A stretch of 64,000 nucleotides of DNA from Roseobacter litoralis Och 149 (GTDB lineage Bacteria > Pseudomonadota > Alphaproteobacteria > Rhodobacterales > Rhodobacteraceae): positions 1-64,000 of the forward strand of contig NC_015728.1 in NCBI RefSeq assembly GCF_000154785.2. The letters run 5' to 3'. The notes beneath the pieces were generated by a model, which had not been told where the DNA came from, ran no database searches, and saw only the letters and a program-made list of their open reading frames with translations. Position 1 is the stretch's first letter, and each line of letters starts with the position of its first letter. Both the position numbers and the translations under genes were made by a program. This document shows positions 43,583-52,168 of the stretch, piece by piece.

Positions 43583-43842
43583 TGATCATCTCCCTTGCCA
43601 TATCCGCCGTGGCCTCCATGCCCGCCATGCATGAAGAAGTGCATGCCAACACAGAGCAGCAACGGCAGCCAGATCAGCAACCCGCTGCCCAGAATGTGCA
43701 CCCGATGCTCGTAACCCAGCAGAAGTCCGCCAAGGACAAGCGCGAAGATAAGGTAGATGCCAGACCGTGACTTCCAGAACGAGGGCGGCGTCGGCGGATT
43801 GTCCTGCGGTTCTTGATTGTCGTGCGTCGAAGGGTTTTCCAT
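43579..43842 (-). CDS. DUF2933 small membrane protein with His/Gly tail
   Basis: An 87-aa protein with two membrane segments (IYLIFALVLGGLLLGY and LLIWLPLLLCVGMHFFM) and a tail HGGHGGHGGYGKG able to bind metal. DUF2933 is commonly found with copper genes. Between copA and the methyltransferase. Confidence 0.83.
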   Translation of the reverse strand: MENPSTHDNQEPQDNPPTPPSFWKSRSGIYLIFALVLGGLLLGYEHRVHILGSGLLIWLPLLLCVGMHFFMHGGHGGHGGYGKGDDQ

Positions 43843-43858
43843 ATCACTCGTCCTTTTG

Positions 43859-46243
43859 TCAGATTTTCGCGCCGCGCAGCCGCAAAGCGTTCAGAACCAC
43901 AGAGATGGACGAGGCGCTCATCGCGAAGGCGGCGAACATCGGGCTGATCAGGATGCCAAGGAAGGGAAACAGTACGCCCGCAGCAACCGGCACGCCCGAA
44001 GCATTGTAGATCAGTGCAAAGAACAGGTTCTGTCGGATGTTGCGCATCGTAGCGCGCGATAGACGCCGAGCGCGCACGATCCCGTCAAGGTTGCCTTTGA
44101 TCAGCGTGAAGCCCGCGCTTTCGATAGCGACATCCGCACCGGTGCCCATGGCGATGCCGACATCCGCCTGCGCTAACGCGGGCGCATCGTTGACGCCGTC
44201 GCCCGCCATGGCGACCTTGCGACCGGCTTCCTGCAACTCGCGGATGATCCGTGCCTTGTCCTCAGGCAGAACATCGGCGCGGATCTCGTCGATTCTCAGC
44301 CGTGCGCCAATGGCCTTTGCGGTGAGTTCGTTGTCACCTGTGGCCATGATGATCCGAAAGCCCAGATCATGCAGCGCCTTTAGCGCAGCTGGCGTCGTTT
44401 CCTTCACCGGGTCGGCGACGCTGACCAGCCCGGCAATCGTGCCTTCCAGTACGACAAACATCACCGTTTCGCCTTCGTCACGCCGCGCGTTAGCCTTTGC
44501 GGTCAGCGCACCGGCCTCTAGACCCATATCCGAAATCAATGCGAGATTTCCCAGAGCCACCGCGTGGCCGTCGACCACACCCTTGACGCCCTTGCCGGTC
44601 ACCGCCTCGAAATCGCTGGCGTTCGCCATATCCACGCCGCGGTCTTCAGCACCACGCACGATGGCTTCGGCCAGCGGATGTTCCGATCCGCGTTCCAGCG
44701 AAGCGGCCAGTCGCAGCACCTCGGCCTCGTCATGCCCCGGTTCGGGCAGGACTGCGATCAGCCGGGGCTTGCCTTCTGTGAGAGTGCCGGTCTTGTCTAC
44801 GATTAGAGTGTCTACCTTCTCGAACCGCTCCAGCGCCTCGGCGTTCTTGATCAGAACGCCCGCCTGGGCACCGCGCCCTGTGGCCGTCATGATCGACATT
44901 GGCGTCGCCAGACCCAGCGCGCAGGGACAGGCGATGATGAGGACCGCCACTGCAGAGATGAGGGCATAAGAAAGGGCGGGCGCTGGTCCCCAGATCGCCC
45001 ACGCGATGAACGACAAGATGGCGACCACAATCACTACAGGCACGAAGAACCCCGCGACTTTGTCGGCGTATTTCTGGATCGGCGCGCGCGACCGCTGGGC
45101 ATTCGCCACCATTTCGACAATCTGCGCCAGCATCGTGTCGGCTCCTACTCTCGTCGCCTCCATCACCAGGCTGCCGGTGCCGTTGATCGTAGCCCCCGTC
45201 AGCACGTCACCTTCGGTTTTCTCGACCGGAACCGGCTCCCCCGAAATCATGCTTTCATCCACCGAAGAGCGTCCATCGACCACGGTGCCATCGACCGGTA
45301 CCTTATCACCGGGACGAACACGTAGATGGTCACCGACTTCCACCTCTTCCAGCGGAATTTCCTCTTCGCTCCCGTCTTCGCGGATCACGCGCGCAGTCTT
45401 GGCTGCCATGTCCAGCAGCGCGCGGATCGCTTTGCCGGTGCCTTCACGGGCGCGCAATTCCATCACCTGCCCTAACAGGACAAGGGTAACGATCACCGCC
45501 GCAGCTTCAAAATAGACGCCAACATGGCCTTCGGGATCGCGGAAGCCATCGGGAAAGATGTCAGGTGCAAGAACGGCCACGATGCTGAAAAGCCAGGCCG
45601 CCATCACGCCCATGCTTATGAGCGAAAACATATTGAGGTTCATCGTCCGGAATGAATTCCAGCCGCGCACCATGAACGGCCAGCCGCTCCAGAGGACGAC
45701 GGGTGTGCCCAGTACAAGTTCGATCCACAAGGTCGTGCGTTCGCCGAATATGTCGCGGACGCCCCCAAAACCTAGATAAGGGCCCATCGTCAGAACCAGT
45801 AGCGGCAGGGTCAGCACTGCGCCGACCCAAAACCGGCGCGTAAAATCCACCAGCTCGTGGTTCGGTCCGTCCTCGACCATCGTGGCGCTTTCGAGCTCCA
45901 GCCCCATGCCGCAGATTGGACAGGATCCCGGATCGGTCTTGCGGACTTCGGCATGCATTGGACAGGTGTAGACTGCGCCTTGGTAACCGGCGGGCACGGT
46001 GTCGTATCTGCCTCCCTTTTCACCAGTCGTGGTGGCGGAATGCCCATGGGCGTGGTGGCCGTGCCCGTCCGCGGCACCGTGTCCGGCGTGATCATGTTGT
46101 GGAGCCGCAACCTCGCCTTCAGGCACAAGATGCATGCCGCATTTCGGGCAATCTCCAGGTTCGGTCTTGCGCACTTCGTGATGCATCGGACAAGTATAGA
46201 TCACACTCTCTTGCGTCGGGTCAGGATTGGGTCTTTGGTTCAT
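43859..46243 (-). CDS. copA: Cu(I)-exporting P-type ATPase with two HMBD modules
   Basis: A 794-aa P1B-1 ATPase. Instead of HMA domains the N-terminus has two heavy-metal-binding (YHS-like) modules [18 protein letters not shown] and [18 protein letters not shown] separated by a His-rich linker. Then [21 protein letters not shown], and MSASS in the last helices, the copper-specific signature. The promoter at 46411-46441 is a CueR operator. Confidence 0.93.
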   Translation of the reverse strand: MNQRPNPDPTQESVIYTCPMHHEVRKTEPGDCPKCGMHLVPEGEVAAPQHDHAGHGAADGHGHHAHGHSATTTGEKGGRYDTVPAGYQGAVYTCPMHAEVRKTDPGSCPICGMGLELESATMVEDGPNHELVDFTRRFWVGAVLTLPLLVLTMGPYLGFGGVRDIFGERTTLWIELVLGTPVVLWSGWPFMVRGWNSFRTMNLNMFSLISMGVMAAWLFSIVAVLAPDIFPDGFRDPEGHVGVYFEAAAVIVTLVLLGQVMELRAREGTGKAIRALLDMAAKTARVIREDGSEEEIPLEEVEVGDHLRVRPGDKVPVDGTVVDGRSSVDESMISGEPVPVEKTEGDVLTGATINGTGSLVMEATRVGADTMLAQIVEMVANAQRSRAPIQKYADKVAGFFVPVVIVVAILSFIAWAIWGPAPALSYALISAVAVLIIACPCALGLATPMSIMTATGRGAQAGVLIKNAEALERFEKVDTLIVDKTGTLTEGKPRLIAVLPEPGHDEAEVLRLAASLERGSEHPLAEAIVRGAEDRGVDMANASDFEAVTGKGVKGVVDGHAVALGNLALISDMGLEAGALTAKANARRDEGETVMFVVLEGTIAGLVSVADPVKETTPAALKALHDLGFRIIMATGDNELTAKAIGARLRIDEIRADVLPEDKARIIRELQEAGRKVAMAGDGVNDAPALAQADVGIAMGTGADVAIESAGFTLIKGNLDGIVRARRLSRATMRNIRQNLFFALIYNASGVPVAAGVLFPFLGILISPMFAAFAMSASSISVVLNALRLRGAKI

Positions 46244-46410
46244 GTGTCCGCCTCAAACGTATTCGGGTTTCTCAAGTCGTTGTGGGTGTCAGGACAGCGT
46301 GTCGAGCCTAGGTCGGCGGCCGACTACGCAGGGTCCGCACCGCATGGGTCGCTAGACACCGCGTTCGATTCCTTGCTCATCGGCAAAATCCCGATGTTTC
46401 GATACATATT

Positions 46411-46441
46411 GCTGTACTTCGTCCAGTAGCTGGAAGGTCAA
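46411..46441 (-). promoter_or_regulatory. CueR-type promoter/operator before copA
   Basis: Minus strand: -35 TTGACC (46436-46441), 19-bp spacer with TTCCAG-cta-CTGGA, -10 TACAGC (46411-46416). Arms differ from the CadR-type set and match known CueR sites. Confidence 0.85.
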
Positions 46442-46535
46442 CACCTCTTATCACCATGAGGCAGATTTCGGCGACGACGGGTGATGTGTCGATATCATTC
46501 GACACGCGTGCCACTGATCGGTTGGGGAGTTGGCG

Positions 46536-46901
46536 TCATAACTTTACCCCCTTATTGGCCATGGCGTTGAAGAGCCCGCCGAAGATCAGCGCTGCATACC
46601 AGCCATAAAGAAAGCTTTCGGCCAGACCGATAATGAAGCTCATCGGGGTCAGCCAGACGAACCCAGGCAGCAGGCCAGCCCAGGTTTCATACATCGCGTA
46701 GTCGGGGAAAATCATGTCGAACGCGACGCAGACAACGAATGTCACTGCCAAAAACAGGCTTAGTGCCCAGCCCAGCGGAATAAGCGGCAAACCTGCACGC
46801 CCTGCCCCAGTATTTGCGCCCATGACACAGGCCCCGCAGGTCATGCGCAAGGCCAGAAAAAGGATCGCCGCTATCGCAGTGAAATAGATAATTGGCAGCA
46901 T
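46536..46901 (-). CDS. DUF5676-like membrane protein
   Basis: A 121-aa protein with three to four membrane helices (ALSLFLAVTFVVCVAFDMIF, FVWLTPMSFIIGLAESFLYG, WYAALIFGGLFNAMAN). Related to the DUF5676 family often next to copper or heavy-metal genes; function unknown. Ribosome binding site AAGGAG at the start. Follows the EF-hand gene by 84 bp on the same strand. Confidence 0.7.
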   Translation of the reverse strand: MLPIIYFTAIAAILFLALRMTCGACVMGANTGAGRAGLPLIPLGWALSLFLAVTFVVCVAFDMIFPDYAMYETWAGLLPGFVWLTPMSFIIGLAESFLYGWYAALIFGGLFNAMANKGVKL

Positions 46902-46985
46902 GGTTCGCTCCTTTTTTGTCGGTCAGATTGAGAACGAAGAGATCCCGCAAAATGCCGGGCAAGCTGGCTTACCCGGCATTATATC

Positions 46986-47537
46986 CTAGTTGTCGGAATT
47001 ATCCGTCGACATAGCGCCCATCCTCTCGCGCATGCTCATCCGACCGGCCGGAGCAACCATCTCCGAGGGGCTCACTGTGCCATCTCCGTCGGCATCCAGA
47101 TGCTGGAACCGGTCAACCATGGACTCGCGGATCATTGCGCTGTGCAGGGTTTCAAATTCGCTCAGGGACAGGCTGCCATCGCCATCCGCGTCAAACTCGC
47201 TCAACCGCGCTTGCATCGCCGCGGTAGCCTCCTCGACCGAGGGTACTCCCATCATTCCAGGGCCCATCATCATCTGCATCATGCCCCGATCCATCATAGC
47301 CATGCCCGGTCTGTCGCCATGATCCATCATCCGGGCGTGCATGCCCATCATCATGGGCATCATCTTTTGCATCATGTCGGTCTGATCACCAGTCATGGGA
47401 CCAGACTCGCTATCGCTTGTTCCCGTGGCCACACCAGGCTGCTGAGCACCATGACCGTGACCGGCCTGGGCAAAAACCACACCCGTAGCAGCCAGCAACA
47501 GCGTGGCGGAGGTCGCGAGTATCTTAAGAGTTTGCAT
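46986..47537 (-). CDS. Secreted EF-hand protein, Met/His-rich
   Basis: A 183-aa secreted protein (signal ending GVVFAQA) with a Met/His-rich middle (MMQKMMPMMMGMHARMMDHG) and two EF-hands: FDADGDGSLSLSEFETL and HLDADGDGTVSPSEM. The Met-rich part may bind Cu(I); the EF-hands bind Ca or similar. Same strand and 80 bp after the small Cys-rich gene. Confidence 0.82.
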   Translation of the reverse strand: MQTLKILATSATLLLAATGVVFAQAGHGHGAQQPGVATGTSDSESGPMTGDQTDMMQKMMPMMMGMHARMMDHGDRPGMAMMDRGMMQMMMGPGMMGVPSVEEATAAMQARLSEFDADGDGSLSLSEFETLHSAMIRESMVDRFQHLDADGDGTVSPSEMVAPAGRMSMRERMGAMSTDNSDN

Positions 47538-47617
47538 TATGTATTTCTTTCTTGTTTCAGTTGATCATGTTTAGCAGAAACGGCCTTGCGACCGTCTGAA
47601 TCAGAGACGCCAGTGCG

Positions 47618-47788
47618 TCAGTTGCTGCTGCAACAGCAGCCCCCTTTGCCCGCCTTTTCCGGCTTGCTGTCTTCCGTTGGTCGCGATTCTGTCTCGGCAA
47701 CGGCCTCGGTTTGAGTCACGCTTCCGCAGCATTCTTTCGACGACCCAGTGTTAATGTCTTGGGCCGGGGTATCGGAACGATTGTCCAT
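47618..47788 (-). CDS. Small Cys-rich protein, 56 aa
   Basis: A short gene easily missed: ATG at 47788 preceded by GAGGAGGTTCAG, stop at 47618. The product is polar with two Cys clusters, SSKECCGSVTQ and KGGCCCSSN at the C-terminus. It could be a metal-binding peptide (metallothionein-like but not a known type). It sits 33 bp after an ECF-type promoter and upstream of the EF-hand gene. Confidence 0.72.
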   Translation of the reverse strand: MDNRSDTPAQDINTGSSKECCGSVTQTEAVAETESRPTEDSKPEKAGKGGCCCSSN

Positions 47789-47820
47789 CTGAACCTCCTC
47801 GGGTTTTTGCGTTCATTCAG

Positions 47821-47848
47821 TAGACGCTCACCGTCGAAAAACGTTACA
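47821..47848 (-). promoter_or_regulatory. ECF-sigma promoter before the Cys-rich/EF-hand genes
   Basis: Minus strand: TGTAACGTT (47840-47848), 13 bp, CGTCTA (47821-47826). The same elements with the same spacing stand before the 109-aa/DUF3141 operon at 51270-51297. Spacing from TGTAAC to CGTC is 16 bp, normal for ECF sigma factors. Confidence 0.75.
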
Positions 47849-48143
47849 GAAAAAGAAAAGTATCATGATTTTGGGGATGAGATCCGGCAGCCGCGTTGAT
47901 AAAAAACGACCGGATATTAATGCCTTGGCAATCGTTTTCTGGAATAGCGACACACGGGTCCATAGACCCCCTTGAAAGTGGTCCTGCTTGTCCTCTCACT
48001 CGTTGGTCAGTTCGAATTGGACCCGACAAATCGTGTCCGTCGATATTTTTTGGAGCTCTGTCTCCGCTCCCGCGATGGTCGATCATCCCCACGCAAATGC
48101 TGTGCCGACTTCCAATCGCCGGTATCTGTTTGGGCATGCGCTC
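47849..48143. other. Gap without a recognised gene
   Basis: About 295 bp between the ECF-type promoter and the CBS-BON stop. A 97-aa minus-strand frame exists but its composition (no RBS, Arg/Gly/Ser noise) argues against a gene. Confidence 0.4.
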
Positions 48144-48839
48144 TCAAATGCCGTAGGCCCATGCCGCCAGTCGGCCCATGTGGATGTCAACACTATGGAC
48201 ACCGGACACGTTTTCCACGGCGACCCGAATGGCGTTCTCTTCGAAATCGCTGTCTGCAACGCCCCAGATCGCGACATTGCCCTTGTCCACGGTGTAGTTG
48301 ATCAAATTGACTGTCGCACCGGGAACCTCTTTCAGGGCTTCATCTATCTTCGAGCGCAGCACCCTATCATCTTCCGATGGTTCCCCCAGTGCCCCGTCCG
48401 GGAGTGCCGACAAAGCATGGAGCAGGTTCGCACGACTGACAATTCCAACGACGGGCCCCTCTCGCAGCACCGGCACCCGTTTGATCCGGTGCTTTTCCAG
48501 AAGGCGCGCGATCTCGGCAACCGGTGCGTCTTCCTCGACCGAAACGACATCGCGGGTCATCACGTCCGCGATATGGTGGCTGTTGAGCTTGACGAATTCC
48601 TGGGCAGAATTGCCCGACCCGCTCAGCAGTTCGAGCCACCAGGATCGGCGCGGGCCGTCGGTGTCGCGGACGCGCCGCATCAGGTCTCCTTCGCTGACCA
48701 GTCCCTTCAGGGCGCCGTCCACGTCTACGACGGGTAGCGCGCTGACGTGATGGTCGAGCATCAGGCGCACGGCGTCCTCGATTTTTCCGTCCTGCGGGAC
48801 GGAGATCACGGACGTCGTCATGATATCCTTGGCTTGCAT
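48144..48839 (-). CDS. CBS-CBS-BON domain protein
   Basis: A 231-aa soluble protein: two CBS domains (VRLMLDHHVSALPVVDVDG; IARLLEKHRIKRVPVLREG) and a C-terminal BON domain (LINYTVDKGNVAIWGVADSD, VSGVHSVDIHM). CBS pairs bind adenosyl ligands, BON domains bind membranes or partners. Commonly found in stress or acidification operons; here last in the ECF-linked operon. Confidence 0.87.
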   Translation of the reverse strand: MQAKDIMTTSVISVPQDGKIEDAVRLMLDHHVSALPVVDVDGALKGLVSEGDLMRRVRDTDGPRRSWWLELLSGSGNSAQEFVKLNSHHIADVMTRDVVSVEEDAPVAEIARLLEKHRIKRVPVLREGPVVGIVSRANLLHALSALPDGALGEPSEDDRVLRSKIDEALKEVPGATVNLINYTVDKGNVAIWGVADSDFEENAIRVAVENVSGVHSVDIHMGRLAAWAYGI

Positions 48840-48951
48840 GTCGTTGTCTCCTTCTCAAATACTGTGTTGACGCGTCGATCAGTTGCCGATGACCAGGCCC
48901 TTGCGACCGGACAGGTCCAAGAGTTCCATGGGATCGCAGCATTCGGGGAAG

Positions 48952-49131
48952 TCAGGCATCTTCCGGTTGAACCCGGGTATCGGCGGGTGCGTCTAGCACC
49001 TTCTTCTGTGCAGTTTGACGCTTCGCGGTCTTGCCGTGCTTATGCCCGCCGTGTCCATGCCCGAAGAGATGCATCACAGCCATTCCGCCGATCACGAGGA
49101 CCAGAATCCAGTTTTCGATAATCCATTCCAT
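48952..49131 (-). CDS. Small His-rich membrane protein, 59 aa
   Basis: A short gene with ATG at 49131 and AGGAG in the stop region of the upstream gene. One membrane helix (IIENWILVLVIGGMAVMHLF) followed by GHGHGGHKHGK. It resembles DUF2933 (see 43579). Part of the DUF3141 operon. Confidence 0.72.
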   Translation of the reverse strand: MEWIIENWILVLVIGGMAVMHLFGHGHGGHKHGKTAKRQTAQKKVLDAPADTRVQPEDA

Positions 49132-49137
49132 GATTGT

Positions 49138-50901
49138 TCACTCCTTGTTTGATGTGTCGGGCGGCTGGCCCGTTTGCGTGGTGGTGGCGAAAGGAAAACT
49201 GCCGTACATCGCGCCGAAGACATGTGTGAGCCATGCGTCGCGCGCTTTGCGCAATGACGCCAGGCTTTCGCCGGTACGCGCCAACAGCGCGCGTTCGGCA
49301 AGGATGGCAGGATGGTCTTTCGGCAGGGGATCGCGCGTCTCGCGCACGGAGTCGGCTGTGGATTTCACCAGCGCCATCCATGGGTTCACACGTTCGGAAA
49401 ACATCGTTGTGGTCCATCGCATCGGATGCAGGGCGCGCAGCATCTCGGCACTGGCCGGGGACGTCGCGGCCTTGATCCAAGGGCTGACGAATGTCGAATA
49501 AGCCGCCTCGTTGATCCGTGATATCTGCGCGACCTGCGCCAGCGCTCCATGGTCTGACCCAAAACCGAGATCTTCGACGTCGCGCTTCACAAAACGCACG
49601 TCGTAGTCGCTGGTTTTGCGCTTTGCGCCGCCCGAAGGAATATCGAATACCATCTCATAAAGCCCGGGCGCCAGCGCCTCGACCGCCTCCAGGCTTTCCA
49701 GGATCGTCCGATGCTGAAGCCGCGCGACAGACCCGGAGACGAAGATACCCAGATGCCCGACAGTCTCGTGCGTCATGTAGACGATGCGCTGTCCTGCGGC
49801 CTTGAGCGCTTCGGTGTCAGGATACAACTTGGCAATCCAGCCCAACGCCTGCTGCGGTGGGGTGATGTTGTCGCCCTCCGAGGCAAAGACGATGATCGGG
49901 TTGCGGATCCGTTTCAGATCGATGGTGCAATGCGCGTCCAGTTGCATTTCGCCCTGCTCCAGCCGATTGCCGATAAAAAGGTTCTGCGTGATGCCGAGAA
50001 TTTCCTCGCGGCTCAGCGTATAGTAGCCATTCCACCAGCGTTCGAAGTCGAGGAACCGTTCACGTTCGGTATCGGCATGGGAAAAGAGGTTGACGTATTT
50101 CTCCCAGATCGCCTTTTCGGGTTGCAGTGTTTCGAAGTTTTGCGCCAGCCACGCGCCGTCGAACCGCCCGTCGCCCAGATCGGCAATCATGTGCGCCGCC
50201 CACGACCCGCCCGAGAGCGCGCCGAGCATCCGCATCGGGCTGCTGGCCGCCTCGCCCGACCAGTAGCTGAGCGGCGAGCCATTCAGGACGATGGGTCCGG
50301 TTAGACCGTCGCAATCGGCAGCCAGCAGCGCGGCGGCCCAACCAGCCTGGCAATTTCCGTAGAGTACAGGTGCTTTGTCCGGGTGACGGCGGGCAACTTC
50401 GGTGACGAAGTCACGCAGGGCATAGTGTACGTCGGCCAGCGTCTGTCCTGGCACCGGCTCTAGAAAGAAGATCACGAAATAGACCGGATGGCCCTCGTGC
50501 ATAGCCATGCCGACCTCGCTGTCGTGCTTGAAGCCGCCGATGCCCGGCCCATGACCCGCGCGCGGGTCGATGACGATGACCGGCGGTTTCGCCTCGTCCA
50601 CGCAATCCTCCCAGCAATCGTCTCCGACTCGCGTGATCCAGAGCAGCGCATAATTGGCGGGCCGGACGAAAGTGCGGGCATCCAGCAAAAGCTCGTAATC
50701 GAAATCCAGAAGCGGCGGCATGCCCAGCCGGTCATGCGCGATCATGTTATCCGCGCGTTCACGTAAGGTATCAAGGAACAGCAGCCAGCGTTCGAAGGCG
50801 TCTTGGGCGTACGGCACATTCGCGCCAGCCGAGGTCTGTTCCGGCACAGGTTGTGAGGATTGAGTGGGCGTCACAGTTGCAAGTCGCAAGCTCTTATTCA
50901 T
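49138..50901 (-). CDS. DUF3141 (PhaC-like alpha/beta hydrolase) protein
   Basis: A 587-aa protein of the DUF3141 family, related to polyhydroxyalkanoate synthases: nucleophile elbow LYGNCQAGWAA with Cys (PhaC-type), acid loop EGDNITPPQQAL and a final His region THETVGHLGIFVSG. Ends with helical C-domain. Start ATG at 50901 follows AAGGGAA with 6-bp spacing; overlaps the upstream 109-aa gene by 8 bp. Substrate unknown. Confidence 0.85.
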   Translation of the reverse strand: MNKSLRLATVTPTQSSQPVPEQTSAGANVPYAQDAFERWLLFLDTLRERADNMIAHDRLGMPPLLDFDYELLLDARTFVRPANYALLWITRVGDDCWEDCVDEAKPPVIVIDPRAGHGPGIGGFKHDSEVGMAMHEGHPVYFVIFFLEPVPGQTLADVHYALRDFVTEVARRHPDKAPVLYGNCQAGWAAALLAADCDGLTGPIVLNGSPLSYWSGEAASSPMRMLGALSGGSWAAHMIADLGDGRFDGAWLAQNFETLQPEKAIWEKYVNLFSHADTERERFLDFERWWNGYYTLSREEILGITQNLFIGNRLEQGEMQLDAHCTIDLKRIRNPIIVFASEGDNITPPQQALGWIAKLYPDTEALKAAGQRIVYMTHETVGHLGIFVSGSVARLQHRTILESLEAVEALAPGLYEMVFDIPSGGAKRKTSDYDVRFVKRDVEDLGFGSDHGALAQVAQISRINEAAYSTFVSPWIKAATSPASAEMLRALHPMRWTTTMFSERVNPWMALVKSTADSVRETRDPLPKDHPAILAERALLARTGESLASLRKARDAWLTHVFGAMYGSFPFATTTQTGQPPDTSNKE

Positions 50902-51223
50902 CATCAGTTCCCTTCTGATCATTGATTTCTCTAGATGGCCGCCCTGCAAGAAGCGCAAGTGCCATGTCCTTTGCGACATCCTCGCGCAGACCGGCCAGCA
51001 GGTAGGCCGCATCACCGGGTTTCAGACCCAGTGCGCGGGCCGCCAATTCCAAGGGTTGCTTCAAGACTTCCACGCGCTGGAACAACGCCAGAGCCATCGG
51101 AGCGTCTGAATGCGCGGGAGGCTCTGCACAATTGCATATCATCCGCGACACGAGCCCCGGAACGGCGGCATCCCGCGAAGATTCCGTTGCTCCCGAGCGC
51201 CTATTCGTCCTGACCCGTGGCAT
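50894..51223 (-). CDS. Hypothetical protein upstream of DUF3141, 109 aa
   Basis: ATG at 51223 preceded by GCAGGAGGAACC. N-terminal Arg/Ser region, then a helical, Leu-rich core ALFQRVEVLKQPLELAARAL and GDAAYLLAGLREDVAKDMAL. No family recognised. It starts 47 bp after the ECF-type promoter and overlaps DUF3141. Confidence 0.7.
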   Translation of the reverse strand: MPRVRTNRRSGATESSRDAAVPGLVSRMICNCAEPPAHSDAPMALALFQRVEVLKQPLELAARALGLKPGDAAYLLAGLREDVAKDMALALLAGRPSREINDQKGTDDE

Positions 51224-51269
51224 GTTCCGGTTCCTCCTGCTGTGCTGCTATAAGGTGCAGTTACAGAAG

Positions 51270-51297
51270 AAGACGTCGGTAGACGGAGAACGTTACA
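51270..51297 (-). promoter_or_regulatory. ECF-sigma promoter before the 109-aa/DUF3141 operon
   Basis: Minus strand: TGTAACGTT (51289-51297), 13 bp, CGTCTT (51270-51275). It matches the element at 47821-47848. It lies directly downstream of the ECF sigma gene stop. Confidence 0.78.
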
Positions 51298-51315
51298 GAA
51301 CCGACCGCGTTTCGA

Positions 51316-51942
51316 TCAGGAACTCTGCTGATCTGCTTCGCAATCTGTTTTGTGCTCGGCGTTCTTGCAACCCTCAGGCTGACAATAGCAATCGTCACGG
51401 TCATCTTGGCAGCAAGCGCCGCAATGATTTGTCAGCGCCTCGCGCAGAGCCGTGCGCGCCCGGTGTAGCCGAACGCCAAGGGCGTTGCGGGTCAGTCCAA
51501 GGTCGCACGCCACGTGCTCGCGGTCCTCTTCGCCGAAGTCGATGCGCCGGAGTAGTTCCGAATCCGCCGGGCGCAGTTCGGAGATTAGTCCACGATGACA
51601 GGTGCACAACCGCGCCATCTGAGTCGGCGCATCGGCGATCCATTCCTCCGGTTCGCGCGCCACTGCCGCATCCAATCGACCACGCCGCATGCCCTTGCGG
51701 TAGAAGTCATTCAAAGTGGACCTCAGGATCGCATAGAGCCAGGCATCCATCCGTTCGACGTCTCTGAGCTGATCCTTGCGTCCCAGCACGCGAATGCAGA
51801 AGTCTTGCAGGACATCCTCTGCATCCGCCCGATTTCCAAGCCGTTTGATCAGAAACCCCAGAAACGCGGTCCGTCCATCCAGCAACGCACGTTCCGGCGA
51901 GGTGTCCGGCACCTTCGCTTTTCCGGTATCTTGCAGTACCAT
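51316..51942 (-). CDS. ECF sigma factor with Cys-rich tail (CorE-like)
   Basis: A 208-aa ECF sigma: sigma-2 region (ADAEDVLQDFCIRVLGRK, RMDAWLYAILRSTLNDFY) and sigma-4 (LLRRIDFGEEDREHVACDLG, LTRNALGVRLHRARTALREA). Extra cysteines lie in the linker (LCTCH, about 113-116) and a C-terminal tail with seven (C174, 177, 178, 185, 187, 192, 201). CorE-type ECF factors sense Cu or Cd through such tails without an anti-sigma; none is encoded nearby. It probably reads the two TGTAACGTT promoters. Confidence 0.85.
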   Translation of the reverse strand: MVLQDTGKAKVPDTSPERALLDGRTAFLGFLIKRLGNRADAEDVLQDFCIRVLGRKDQLRDVERMDAWLYAILRSTLNDFYRKGMRRGRLDAAVAREPEEWIADAPTQMARLCTCHRGLISELRPADSELLRRIDFGEEDREHVACDLGLTRNALGVRLHRARTALREALTNHCGACCQDDRDDCYCQPEGCKNAEHKTDCEADQQSS

Positions 51943-52168
51943 AACGTTCCTGTCCTTTCCAAGTTTTCAGAGATTTAATCGATCAACAACGAGATCATCG
52001 TCTTTTTTCACATTCAATGCTTCGAGACGCTAACATGAACTATCCATCCTCCTTTCGTTTCATCGCGCCGAATTCCATGAAGACTCTTCCGTTTTGCTGA
52101 GAAGTCATTCGACGACGACAACCACGATAACCGGAGCGCCTTAACTCATTGAATTGATTTTTTCCTTT
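51943..52168. other. Gap upstream of the ECF sigma gene
   Basis: No gene. On the minus strand there is AAAGGAGG at about 52050 with only a few codons after it, and a direct GGACAGGAACGTT before the sigma start. No copy of the TGTAACGTT promoter was found here, so autoregulation by the same sigma is not evident. Confidence 0.4.

Noticed and set aside
47844..48137. 97-codon minus-strand frame in the gap before the ECF promoter
   Set aside because: No RBS, low-complexity composition, overlaps promoter signals.
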